Of a stretch of DNA of 13,789 bases, positions 1-5,949 are shown in pieces (positions within the stretch are counted from its first letter, which is position 1; each line of letters opens with the position of its first letter). The translations under genes were made by a program, and so were the position numbers. This stretch comes from an uncultured Faecalibacterium sp. (GTDB lineage: Bacteria; Bacillota; Clostridia; Oscillospirales; Ruminococcaceae): the NCBI GenBank assembly GCA_934561115.1, contig CAKTFS010000034.1, forward strand, positions 1 to 13,789, read 5' to 3'. The notes under the pieces were generated by a model that ran no database searches, was not told the DNA's origin, and saw only the letters and a program-made list of their open reading frames with translations.

Positions 1-142
1 GAGGGCGACTGATAAACTTGGTCTCGTCAAAATCGCTTGCAAAATTTCTATCCACGCCCTCCGCGAGGAGGGCGACGCCACTGTAACCCCAATATTCGGC
101 TTTGTAGACATTTCTATCCACGCCCTCCGCGAGGAGGGCGAC
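1..142 (-). CRISPR. Type I-C CRISPR array, leader-proximal end
   Basis: Two identical 33-nt repeats lie at 44-76 and 110-142. The last 9 nt of a third (plus-strand sense) fill 1-9, so the array continues beyond the left edge. The two spacers are 10-43 (34 nt) and 77-109 (33 nt). Read on the minus strand the repeat begins GTCGCCCTCC, forms an 8-bp stem (CGCCCTCC / GGAGGGCG) with a TCGC loop, and ends in the 11-nt handle TGGATAGAAAT. This is the standard architecture of type I-C repeats, which normally end GTGGATTGAAAC/T. The repeat orientation, the cas genes to the right and a promoter at 179-206 all indicate transcription right to left, so the spacer at 77-109 is the newest. Neither spacer has an evident match elsewhere in the window. 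I cannot name the targets without a database. Confidence 0.97.
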
Positions 143-178
143 AGCAAAAACAGAGAGAAAACCCTCTGCTTTTGTTTC

Positions 179-206
179 ATTATACACCTCCCTGCACAAA
201 TTGCAA
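179..206 (-). promoter_or_regulatory. Promoter of the CRISPR array
   Basis: On the minus strand, TTGCAA (206-201) is separated by 16 bp from a perfect TATAAT (184-179). Transcription would start near 172, about 30 nt before the first repeat, giving a pre-crRNA that reads leftward through the array. The nine bases TTGCAATTT at this -35 region recur at the -35 region of the small-RNA gene at 5811-5819. Confidence 0.8.
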
Positions 207-266
207 AGAGGTGCCTTTAAAACAAACCGCAAAATCACACCGTTACTTGCGCAAACGGCCGTTATT

Positions 267-315
267 CCAGTGCGAAGCGTCCAGAAAAACCATGTGCGCT
301 TCCTGTTCGCACTGG
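267..315. repeat. 10-bp inverted repeat between cas2 and leader
   Basis: CCAGTGCGAA (267-276) is perfectly complementary to TTCGCACTGG (306-315) across a 29-nt loop, and three more pairs (277-279 with 297-299) can form inside. It begins 18 nt beyond the cas2 stop codon in the direction of cas transcription. No U-run follows, so it is not a standard intrinsic terminator. It could be a 3'-end stabilising hairpin of the cas mRNA or a protein-binding site of the leader; the sequence alone does not decide. Confidence 0.6.
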
Positions 316-333
316 CGGGATATCACCCGGACA

Positions 334-624
334 TCAAAAGAGCAGCACACTATCCTGTGCAAACTCCGGGTGCAGTCCAACGTGCTCGACCTTGGTCTGG
401 TAATTGTTGCCCAGCTGGTAGAACCGCAGACTGTCCAAGGCAGGGTCGATCAGGGCGGTCAGCTCTGCCTTGAGCACTGCGTACTGCGAAGCGTTCAACA
501 GGCACTCGAACACGGAATTTTGCACCCGCTGCCCATGATCCACGCACTTCTTGGCAACCTTGCGCAGCCGCTTGCGTCCGGCAGAGGTCTCGGTGTTTAC
601 ATCGTAGGTGATCAGTACCAGCAT
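334..624 (-). CDS. cas2: CRISPR-associated endoribonuclease Cas2 (type I-C)
   Basis: This 96-residue protein has the usual Cas2 length. It opens with the ferredoxin-fold beta strand MLVLITYDVNT, carrying the conserved Asp (D8), followed by the basic segment GRKRLRKVAKKC and the family motif GQRVQNSVFEC (residues 31-41). It is the structural dimer at the centre of the Cas1-Cas2 integrase that inserts spacers next to the leader. It is the last cas gene, 9 nt downstream of cas1 and translated from a GAGGT ribosome site, with the leader and array directly beyond it. No residues appear to be missing. Identification is secure from motif, length and neighbours. Confidence 0.97.
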   Translation of the reverse strand: MLVLITYDVNTETSAGRKRLRKVAKKCVDHGQRVQNSVFECLLNASQYAVLKAELTALIDPALDSLRFYQLGNNYQTKVEHVGLHPEFAQDSVLLF

Positions 625-633
625 GGTTGTACC

Positions 634-1665
634 TCACTTCCAGAAAAACGGAGGGTAAACCTCTAAATCGCCCCGCAGGGTGCGTGCCAGCAGCAACGCC
701 TGCACATAGGGCACAAGCCCCCAGCAAAGCTTTTCCTTCAAAAACGGGTGGGTGATGACCTCGCGCTTTTTCCGCTGCCAAGCGTTCAGGAATGCACGAC
801 GCCCCTCATCGGTCAGCAGAACAGCACCGTTTTCCTGCTTTTCAAAGTGCTTTGCATTCATCACTTTTTGGTTGATACAGGACAGCACGAACCGGTCTGC
901 CAGAACGGCGCGCAGCTCCTCCATCAGGTCCAGCGCAAGGCTGCGCCGCCCGGGACGGACACGGTGCAAAAAGCCCACATAGGGGTCCAGCCCGGCACCT
1001 TCCAGTGCGGCGGCGCAATCGCTGGCCAGCAGGGAATAGGCAAAGGAGAGCAGCGCGTTTACATTGTCCAGCGGCGGCCTGCGACTGCGGCAGGTGAACA
1101 CAAAGGCATCATTTTGCTGTAAGATCAGCGTATTGAACCGATCGAAATACCGCTGTGCGGCTTCGCCCTCCAGCCCGCGCAGCTGCTCCAGATCTTCGCA
1201 GCTTTCCACCAGCGGCAGGGCAGCAGCCAGCTGGGCGCTGGTCTGTTTTAATTCGTCCACGGGCACCCGCTGCGGGTGGTCGCGGGTGGCACGCTCCAGC
1301 ACCCAGCGGGCATTGTATACCTTGCCCAGAATAAAGCTGCGGGCATAGCTGCAACTGAGCGCTTCACTGGCGGCAACGGCGTACTGGGTCTGTCGCAGCA
1401 ATACATTGCCGCGCTCCTCGCCCACAGTGCGCGCTAAAAAGCGGCCGCGCGGGCTATAAAAGCAAAGGTCAATGCCCATACGCCCGCATTTGCCCATCAG
1501 CGCGGGGCTGGCACCGCTGTAACTGAAACAGAGGATGCTTTCCAGCGTGTGCAGCGGCACCCGCCCGACCTCGGTTTTCCCACGGCTGACCACAACGTTT
1601 TCGCCGTCCAGCGTGAGGTAAGCGTCCTCGCTGAGGACGAACAGGGTGTTCAGGAATTGCCGCAT
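634..1665 (-). CDS. cas1: CRISPR-associated endonuclease Cas1 (type I-C)
   Basis: A 343-residue Cas1 integrase. The alpha-helical catalytic lobe shows the expected metal-binding set: E166 in RGLEGEAA, H234 in GFLHRVRPGR and D246 in SLALDLMEELR. The N-terminal beta domain (1-80) is typical of I-C Cas1. With Cas2 it captures and integrates spacers; Cas4 alongside normally selects and trims PAM-bearing prespacers. The frame is open further upstream, to 2079, but I place the start at 1665 because a perfect GGAGGTG (1677-1671) lies 5 nt before that ATG and because homologues begin with this MRQFLNTLFV type of N terminus. The upstream extension merely shadows cas4. The start overlaps the end of cas4 by 16 bp, indicating translational coupling. 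Confidence 0.96.
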   Translation of the reverse strand: MRQFLNTLFVLSEDAYLTLDGENVVVSRGKTEVGRVPLHTLESILCFSYSGASPALMGKCGRMGIDLCFYSPRGRFLARTVGEERGNVLLRQTQYAVAASEALSCSYARSFILGKVYNARWVLERATRDHPQRVPVDELKQTSAQLAAALPLVESCEDLEQLRGLEGEAAQRYFDRFNTLILQQNDAFVFTCRSRRPPLDNVNALLSFAYSLLASDCAAALEGAGLDPYVGFLHRVRPGRRSLALDLMEELRAVLADRFVLSCINQKVMNAKHFEKQENGAVLLTDEGRRAFLNAWQRKKREVITHPFLKEKLCWGLVPYVQALLLARTLRGDLEVYPPFFWK

Positions 1666-2336
1666 GGTGTCACCTCCATGGCTGCCTCGTCCAGATAACG
1701 CCGCAGATAGTCCTTGGCGTCTGCCTTCTGGCAAAGCACCGGCAGGCAGAGCTCTTTCAGGGAGCAGGCGCTGCAGTGCTTGCCGGGCTTTACCTTTGGG
1801 GTGTAGCCGCGGGCAAAATACTGGTTCATCTCGTCTGCCATCTGCTGTGCAGTGATGCGCAGTTCGTCGGTAAAAGGTACGACCTCCCGTCGCTTTGTCT
1901 CGCAGTAATACAGCGCTCCTTCCGGGATATGGCACACCAGCATTTCTTCCAGCGCCATGGCCTGTGCGCATAATTGCAGCCGGTCGGCATCGGTTTCTTT
2001 TGCATGGCCGTGCTTGTACTCCACCGGGTAGGGCTGCCAGCGCCCGGGGGTATTTTGCAGCGGAATACCATCCGCGCAAGCCCGGAACTCCACCACGTCG
2101 CAGTTGCCCGCCATCCGCAGCCGGTGGCTGACCACCCGCATGCCCCGGGTGATCAGCAAATCGCCCCGGCGTTCGGTGCGGGTGTCATCGTGGCAGCGGG
2201 CGTGATCCAGATGCCCTTCGGTGGTGCGCAGATTTTCTGCCCACTGCTGTTCCAGATGGATCAGTGCCCACTGGCGGCGGCAGAAGGTAAAATGCTGGAT
2301 GCCGGACATTTGCAGGTAGTCGTCCGGCGCGTCCAT
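1650..2336 (-). CDS. cas4: CRISPR-associated exonuclease Cas4
   Basis: A 228-residue Cas4 of the RecB-nuclease family with an iron-sulfur cluster. It carries the N-terminal motif SGIQHFTFCRRQWAL with C19, and the C-terminal cluster C188, C191 and C197 that completes the four-cysteine set. Nuclease residues are D80 (NCDVVEF), E106 and K108 (PVEYKHG), with a QLCAQ motif after them. In adaptation, Cas4 works with Cas1-Cas2 to process prespacers so that only those with the correct PAM are integrated in the right orientation. The ATG shares its A with the TGA stop of cas7 (TGATG), and its 3' end overlaps cas1 by 16 bp. All expected catalytic residues are present, so I judge it intact. Confidence 0.96.
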   Translation of the reverse strand: MDAPDDYLQMSGIQHFTFCRRQWALIHLEQQWAENLRTTEGHLDHARCHDDTRTERRGDLLITRGMRVVSHRLRMAGNCDVVEFRACADGIPLQNTPGRWQPYPVEYKHGHAKETDADRLQLCAQAMALEEMLVCHIPEGALYYCETKRREVVPFTDELRITAQQMADEMNQYFARGYTPKVKPGKHCSACSLKELCLPVLCQKADAKDYLRRYLDEAAMEVTPCGNS

Positions 2337-3235
2337 CAGTGGAACCTCTCGCAGTGCACGCCCTCCGGCAGGGTGTCGGCCACCGTAACGGTGTAGTCCT
2401 GATAGCTGCGGGGTGCGATCACCTCAGCCTTGTGCGCCACGGTAACAGCGTCAAATAGCTTGTAGGCGGGCGCATTGCCCAGCTCGGAATCGTGCTTGAA
2501 CACGATCAGCTCCCGCACGGCCATCTTGCCGCGGGCAGCGCTGTGGTCGTTTTCGAACATATTCAGGATGGCCTTCCACAGCAGCTGCAAGTCCTCCTCC
2601 GAGAAGCCGGTGGTCTTGCGGGCAAGGTTGGCAGAAACGTAACCCTCGGCACGGTACAGGCCGTAGGGCACGATATGCTTGTTGCCCATTTCGCTGTTCT
2701 TCTTTTCAGCGTCTGCCTCGGTGGTAATGGCTACGCGGGTAATGGTCACCTCCTGCGGCACGATAGGGTCCACAGAGCGGGCAAAGCTCAGCTGTACCGG
2801 GCCGCGCACCTGACCGCAGTTCAGCGCACCCTTGACAAAGGTGGTCATCACGGCACCAAAGGTGCGGATATCATAGAAATGTTCGCACATATAATCCCGC
2901 AGCTTGCGGTCGATCTCCGGGTCGTTTTTCTTTGCCTTTTTCAGGTCGTCCTTGGGGGTCAGACCGTTGTGCTCCAGCGCCTCGGCATCGCTGCGGTTCA
3001 GGGGTACGCCCTCCTTGACATAGATGCGATAATTGTCGGCATCGGGAGCGTCCTCTTTCAGCGTCTCCACGTAGTTGCGGATCTTGCGCTTCAGGCAGAC
3101 GTCGGTCACCAGACCGTAGCCGGTCTCGGGGTCGATGCGGGGCATGTTGCCGGCATCAGGGTCACCGTTGGGGTTGCCGTTCTCTACATCGAACAGAATG
3201 ACGAAATCGTAGCGGTTCTTGATAGGTGCAGACAT
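2336..3235 (-). CDS. cas7: Cascade backbone protein Cas7c (Csd2 family)
   Basis: A 299-residue Cas7 of the Csd2/type I-C family. It opens with KNRYDFVILFDVENGNPNGDP, the RRM-fold start and glycine/asparagine-rich loop characteristic of this family, and continues through DVCLKRKIRNYVE, the mid-protein segment DIRTFGAVM, and a GPVQLSFARSVDPI stretch typical of Csd2. Several copies polymerise along the crRNA guide and form the backbone of the interference complex. It follows cas8c by 3 nt, and its AGGAGG ribosome site is embedded in the last codons of cas8c. It ends in a TGATG junction with cas4. Length and motifs indicate an intact gene. Confidence 0.97.
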   Translation of the reverse strand: MSAPIKNRYDFVILFDVENGNPNGDPDAGNMPRIDPETGYGLVTDVCLKRKIRNYVETLKEDAPDADNYRIYVKEGVPLNRSDAEALEHNGLTPKDDLKKAKKNDPEIDRKLRDYMCEHFYDIRTFGAVMTTFVKGALNCGQVRGPVQLSFARSVDPIVPQEVTITRVAITTEADAEKKNSEMGNKHIVPYGLYRAEGYVSANLARKTTGFSEEDLQLLWKAILNMFENDHSAARGKMAVRELIVFKHDSELGNAPAYKLFDAVTVAHKAEVIAPRSYQDYTVTVADTLPEGVHCERFH

Positions 3236-3238
3236 TTT

Positions 3239-3601
3239 TTATTCCTCCTCGTTCTTTTTGGCAAAGCGTTTCTGGGTCTGGTGGTAGTAGCCGATGGCAA
3301 ATTTGCCCTGATCCGGCAGACTGAGCCGGGCAGGAAAACCACTTTCCGGCAGCTGCGCCATCAGTTCGGTGATCTGACTATCGTAGTAGGTGGCAAGGCC
3401 GTCATTCAGCTTGCGCAGATGCTTCTGGCTCAGCCGCAGCAGGGTGGGGAAGGCCATGCCCGGCGTAGCACAGGCGGCGTTGAAATACCGGTCTTTGATG
3501 GTGGTATTGATGCCGGGATTTGCAGCCTTTTGCACGGCCTCCAGCACAGAGAACAGCCGCCCCAGAAGATAGGGGACATTGGTGGTTTCGTTCAGGCTCA
3601 C
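3239..3601 (-). CDS. cas11c: Internally translated small subunit Cas11c
   Basis: Inside cas8c and in the same frame, a GTG codon (3601-3599) is preceded by a perfect AAGGAGG (3616-3610) at 8-nt spacing. That gives a 120-residue product starting (M)SLNETTNVPYLLGRLF and sharing the cas8c stop. It is established for type I-C systems that the small subunit Cas11c comes from an internal start in the 3' part of cas8c and yields a protein of about this size. The strong ribosome site in the middle of a coding region, at the expected place and in frame, is the evidence here. I infer that this product lines the belly of Cascade and stabilises the R-loop. There is no direct proof of translation. Confidence 0.8.
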   Translation of the reverse strand: MSLNETTNVPYLLGRLFSVLEAVQKAANPGINTTIKDRYFNAACATPGMAFPTLLRLSQKHLRKLNDGLATYYDSQITELMAQLPESGFPARLSLPDQGKFAIGYYHQTQKRFAKKNEEE

Positions 3602-5005
3602 AGTATAGACCTCCTTGTTCAGCTCGGTAGGGTAATTACGCAGGCAATATGCTTTGATCACGGCAGCCCGGCCGCGGGTCACTGCCTGCTCGGCACGGAT
3701 GCGCAGGGTCACACCGTTCAGCAGGGTGGCGGGGTAACGCCCGCCGGTCAGCACGGCGCGCAGCAGGTCGCCTGCCAGCTGCGGCGAGGGCTTTGCGGGC
3801 TGCCCGGGCACGGTGCGGGTAGTCTCGTTCACCACAGCCCAGATGGGCAGGGTGCGGAACTTTTCTTTTTCCGAGCAGTCGATTGCCATTTCCTCGGCGT
3901 GCTTTTGCAGGTTTTGCGCAAAGCTGCCAAAGGTATCCCGCAAAAAGAACCGCACCGAAAGACGCGCTGCATTGGGTGCCAGCCCCAATAGATAAAAGTG
4001 CTGGTCAGGCGAAAGCTCCTTTTCCAGAAAAGGCACTGTCTGCCCGGCAGACAGCCGTTTGAGCGCAGCCTGCACATCGCTTTCCTGAATGCCGGCTGTT
4101 TCGTCTGCACCAAACAGGAACATACTCATGGCGTCCTGATAGACAGGCTCTGCGTTTTCTGCCCAGCACAGAATGGTGGTGTCGCCAACGTGCTTGCAGT
4201 GGTCGCGGTCAGCAAGCAGGCGGTTCAGCGCAGTGGTATAGGCAAAAGCGGCGTACTTGCTGACAGGGGCGTTATCGCCCTGTTCGTGGCCGTAGGAGCA
4301 GAAGGCTGGTGCGTTGAAGGACACCAGTGCCGCGCCGGAACTCTGCGCGCCCTGTACTCCCATGATGGACGGGTGCACCAGTGCGGCAGGCGCTTGCTTA
4401 CCGGTGATCAGGCACTGTACCGTGTCTGCACCTGCGGAGCGATCGTTGTAGTGCGCCTGCCATGCGTTCTGAATGGCAGGGTCGTCATTGACAAAACTGT
4501 GGCTGTGGTCGGCGGCCTCGTAGCCAAAGATCAGGTTGGCGCTGCCGGTGGTCTCCTTCCACTGCTCCCGCAGCAGGGGATGGCCGGCGGCCTGCGCCGG
4601 GTCCCAGCTGTCAAAATAAGCAAGGAGCGCCCGGGCTGCGGGGCTGTCTACGCCGTCCAGAATGGCGTGATGCAATTTGGCGCAGGCTTTGAAGCAATCC
4701 GCAGAGCGCTCCGGCTTGCCTTTTTCGTCTGCGCCCAACAGATAGGAGGAATTATCGCACAGCAGGTTTGCCGAAACACCGGCCGTGCGCTTGACGTGTG
4801 CCGGTACGCGCATTGCACGCGGGGCAAGGACGGTCTTTTTGCCCATCTTTGTTTCTGTGCGCAGATCAAGCACGGAAACCAGCTGCCCGGCATCGTTCAG
4901 GCGCAGCTCGTAACTTACCTTAAAGCTGTCGTCCCAGCCGGGGGCAGAAAGCTTACCCTGCCGGACAAGCTGCTCGTAATAGGCAGTAAGTGCCTGTAAG
5001 ATCAT
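3239..5005 (-). CDS. cas8c: Cascade large subunit Cas8c (Csd1 family)
   Basis: A 588-residue Csd1/Cas8c protein, the subtype marker of type I-C. It starts MILQALTAYYEQLVRQG and contains the family signature around residues 230-275, which includes SFNAPAFCSYGHEQGDNAP followed by VSKYAAFAY and TTALNRLL. Cas8c recognises the PAM (5'-TTC in characterised I-C systems), holds the 5' handle end of the crRNA and helps recruit Cas3. The C-terminal 120 residues correspond to the small subunit Cas11c, which can be made separately from an internal start (3601). Its ATG overlaps the cas5c stop as ATGA. No frameshift or truncation is seen. Confidence 0.96.
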   Translation of the reverse strand: MILQALTAYYEQLVRQGKLSAPGWDDSFKVSYELRLNDAGQLVSVLDLRTETKMGKKTVLAPRAMRVPAHVKRTAGVSANLLCDNSSYLLGADEKGKPERSADCFKACAKLHHAILDGVDSPAARALLAYFDSWDPAQAAGHPLLREQWKETTGSANLIFGYEAADHSHSFVNDDPAIQNAWQAHYNDRSAGADTVQCLITGKQAPAALVHPSIMGVQGAQSSGAALVSFNAPAFCSYGHEQGDNAPVSKYAAFAYTTALNRLLADRDHCKHVGDTTILCWAENAEPVYQDAMSMFLFGADETAGIQESDVQAALKRLSAGQTVPFLEKELSPDQHFYLLGLAPNAARLSVRFFLRDTFGSFAQNLQKHAEEMAIDCSEKEKFRTLPIWAVVNETTRTVPGQPAKPSPQLAGDLLRAVLTGGRYPATLLNGVTLRIRAEQAVTRGRAAVIKAYCLRNYPTELNKEVYTVSLNETTNVPYLLGRLFSVLEAVQKAANPGINTTIKDRYFNAACATPGMAFPTLLRLSQKHLRKLNDGLATYYDSQITELMAQLPESGFPARLSLPDQGKFAIGYYHQTQKRFAKKNEEE

Positions 5006-5652
5006 GTAAACACCTCCACATCCCGGCAGTCCAGCACGCCGTTTTCCAGCTTTGCCCGGAAGAACTGGGAGCGGATATTTTCCGGGTCGGAATAGTCCAG
5101 ATCATACAGCATAAAGCCCAGATCCTGTGTGAGCGGCAGCGCGGGGATCTCCTCGGCGCTGCCGTGCCATTCCCGGAAGTTTGCCGGAAACTCCCGGCAG
5201 CCGAAGCAGGGCTGATGATAGCACTGCCCCTTGGCAAGCCGCCGCCGCAATATATCCTGAAACTTGCCCGGGTTATCGCCGGGTGCGGCTTTTTCGGTCA
5301 TGGTAAAATGACATTCGATCACGTAGTGCACATCCTGCAGCACCAGTGCGGCACGCTGCTGGATATTCTCTGCCGTGCACAGCATGGGCACCTCGCCGCC
5401 CTTGGCTGCACTGAGCACCGCCGAGGACAGCAGGGTAGCCTTGACCTCGTTGCGCCGGATGCTGGCAAACTGCACCGGCTTGAGCAGATAGATGCGGTCG
5501 ATATGATATTTCATGCCCGGGTGCCAGTAGATGGCCTCCACCAGCCCGCGCGCCGCCGAGGGCGTCATGATGTCGTAGGATACACGCTCGGTTTTCATTT
5601 CGGGTCTTGAAAAGCAGGCGTAGTCGCCCCAGACCTCGATCAGCATGGACAT
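5002..5652 (-). CDS. cas5c: Cas5c (Cas5d), crRNA-processing Cascade subunit
   Basis: A 216-residue Cas5 of the type I-C group. The N-terminal IEVWGDYACFSRPEMKTERVSYDIMTPSAARGLVEAIYW is the family RRM start, and a glycine-rich segment follows (SAAKGG). No cas6 is present; in type I-C, Cas5 itself cuts pre-crRNA at the 3' base of the repeat stem and stays on the 11-nt handle. The conserved Tyr after GLVEAI and the His in ECHF are plausible members of its catalytic set, but I assign them only by position. I chose ATG 5652 over an in-frame GTG at 5661 because AAAGGAGG (5668-5661) ends 8 nt before 5652 and overlaps the GTG. It is the first gene of the six-gene operon; the stop overlaps cas8c (ATGA). 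Confidence 0.95.
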   Translation of the reverse strand: MSMLIEVWGDYACFSRPEMKTERVSYDIMTPSAARGLVEAIYWHPGMKYHIDRIYLLKPVQFASIRRNEVKATLLSSAVLSAAKGGEVPMLCTAENIQQRAALVLQDVHYVIECHFTMTEKAAPGDNPGKFQDILRRRLAKGQCYHQPCFGCREFPANFREWHGSAEEIPALPLTQDLGFMLYDLDYSDPENIRSQFFRAKLENGVLDCRDVEVFT

Positions 5653-5708
5653 GAACACCACCTCCTTTCAAAGCTTATTTGAATTTTCAGGCAAAGAGAA
5701 AACTTGCC

Positions 5709-5737
5709 CACATAAACCACCTCTTTCTACAATTCAA
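5709..5737 (-). promoter_or_regulatory. Possible promoter of the cas5c-cas2 operon
   Basis: The operon promoter should lie in 5662-5800. One candidate is TTGAAT (5737-5732), 17 bp, TATGTG (5714-5709). Another is TTATTC (5780-5775), 16 bp, TATACG (5758-5753). Neither is strong, so the assignment is tentative. The important point is positional: the -35 box of the first and the -10 box of the second both fall on the PAM/protospacer-like site at 5733-5759, so a complex bound there would block either. Confidence 0.35.
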
Positions 5738-5759
5738 TTATTAGATAAAGGACGTATAA
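5733..5759 (+). promoter_or_regulatory. Protospacer-like target of the crRNA-like RNA
   Basis: TTC at 5733-5735 is the canonical type I-C PAM and stands directly 5' of 5736-5759, which begins AATTATTAGATAAAGG. The guide region of the small RNA (5882-5905) begins AATTAGTAGGTCATGG. Over 24 positions 18 are identical. Mismatches are at 6, 10, 12, 14, 18 and 23; positions 6, 12 and 18 are those flipped out and unread in type I Cascade. Beyond position 24 identity stops. The site is upstream of cas5c in the operon's promoter region. I infer an operator for Cascade-mediated repression: PAM and seed allow binding, while incomplete pairing should prevent Cas3 cleavage. Confidence 0.75.
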
Positions 5760-5810
5760 GCTTTTCTGAGCCTAGAATAACACAATTTGATCCATAATAC
5801 AAGGGGAAAC

Positions 5811-5839
5811 TTGCAATTTAATGTTTTTTTTCGTATACT
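5811..5839 (+). promoter_or_regulatory. Promoter of the crRNA-like small RNA
   Basis: TTGCAA (5811-5816), 17 bp, TATACT (5834-5839) is a good sigma-70 type promoter on the plus strand, opposite to the cas genes. The predicted start, near 5846-5848, coincides with the foot of the repeat-like hairpin. The -35 region shares TTGCAATTT with the array promoter in the leader (206-198). Confidence 0.75.
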
Positions 5840-5846
5840 GTTGCTG

Positions 5847-5949
5847 TCATCCGGTGTGCGCACTGGGATGTGGATAGAAATAATTAGTAGGTCATGGATG
5901 TATGACGGGGAAACGGCAGAGCGACAGATGCTTTGCCGTTTCTTCATTT
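5847..5949 (+). ncRNA. crRNA-like guide RNA, candidate cas autoregulator
   Basis: The predicted transcript is about 100 nt. First comes a hairpin (5848-5870): CATCC plus GGTG pair with CACT and GGATG around a TGCG tetraloop, with one bulged G and one G-U pair. Directly after the last paired base stands TGGATAGAAAT (5871-5881), identical to the 11-nt handle that Cas5c leaves on crRNAs from the nearby array. The stem differs from the array repeat in sequence, but length, 4-nt loop and handle position are the same. A 25-nt unpaired stretch (5882-5906) follows, then a 16-bp hairpin (5907-5945). It has its own promoter and matches the PAM-flanked site upstream of cas5c. It has no second true repeat, unlike an array unit. 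I infer that it loads into Cascade as a short guide and represses the cas operon, similar to CreR/CreA-type RNAs. Expression is unproven. Confidence 0.75.
5907..5949 (+). terminator. Terminator hairpin of the crRNA-like RNA
   Basis: Bases 5907-5922 pair with 5930-5945 in a continuous 16-bp stem containing three G-U pairs, with a 7-nt loop. AAA precedes the GC-rich core and the 3' side runs into the U-rich TTTCTTCATTTAT. It should end the plus-strand RNA. It could also act, less well, on minus-strand transcripts arriving from cas3, where only a short T-tract is followed by C residues. Confidence 0.65.

Larger units (their letters stand above)
143..333 (-). promoter_or_regulatory. CRISPR leader
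   Basis: This 191-bp non-coding stretch lies between the end of cas2 and the first repeat, the usual position of the leader. It holds the array promoter (179-206), a small hairpin followed by five T residues on the minus strand (146-168), a 10-bp perfect palindrome AACGGCCGTT (254-263), and a 10-bp inverted repeat near cas2 (267-276 with 306-315). Integration of new spacers is expected at the 142/143 junction. The exact bounds of the functional leader cannot be read from one sequence. Confidence 0.8.

Noticed and set aside
37..666. 209-residue open frame over the array, leader and cas2
   Set aside because: It translates CRISPR repeats (YPRPPRGGR occurs twice) and the antisense of cas2, so it is an artefact.
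1666..2079. N-terminal extension of Cas1 to 481 residues
   Set aside because: The extension is out-of-frame cas4. A perfect ribosome site precedes ATG 1665, which gives the family-length protein.
2492..3991. 499-residue open frame antisense to cas7 and cas8c
   Set aside because: Shadow frame; it crosses the junction of two well-recognised cas genes and has no ribosome site or family resemblance.
5907..5945. Second degenerate CRISPR repeat closing a spacer
   Set aside because: The hairpin has no handle sequence after it and no resemblance to the repeat; its U-rich tail fits a terminator better.
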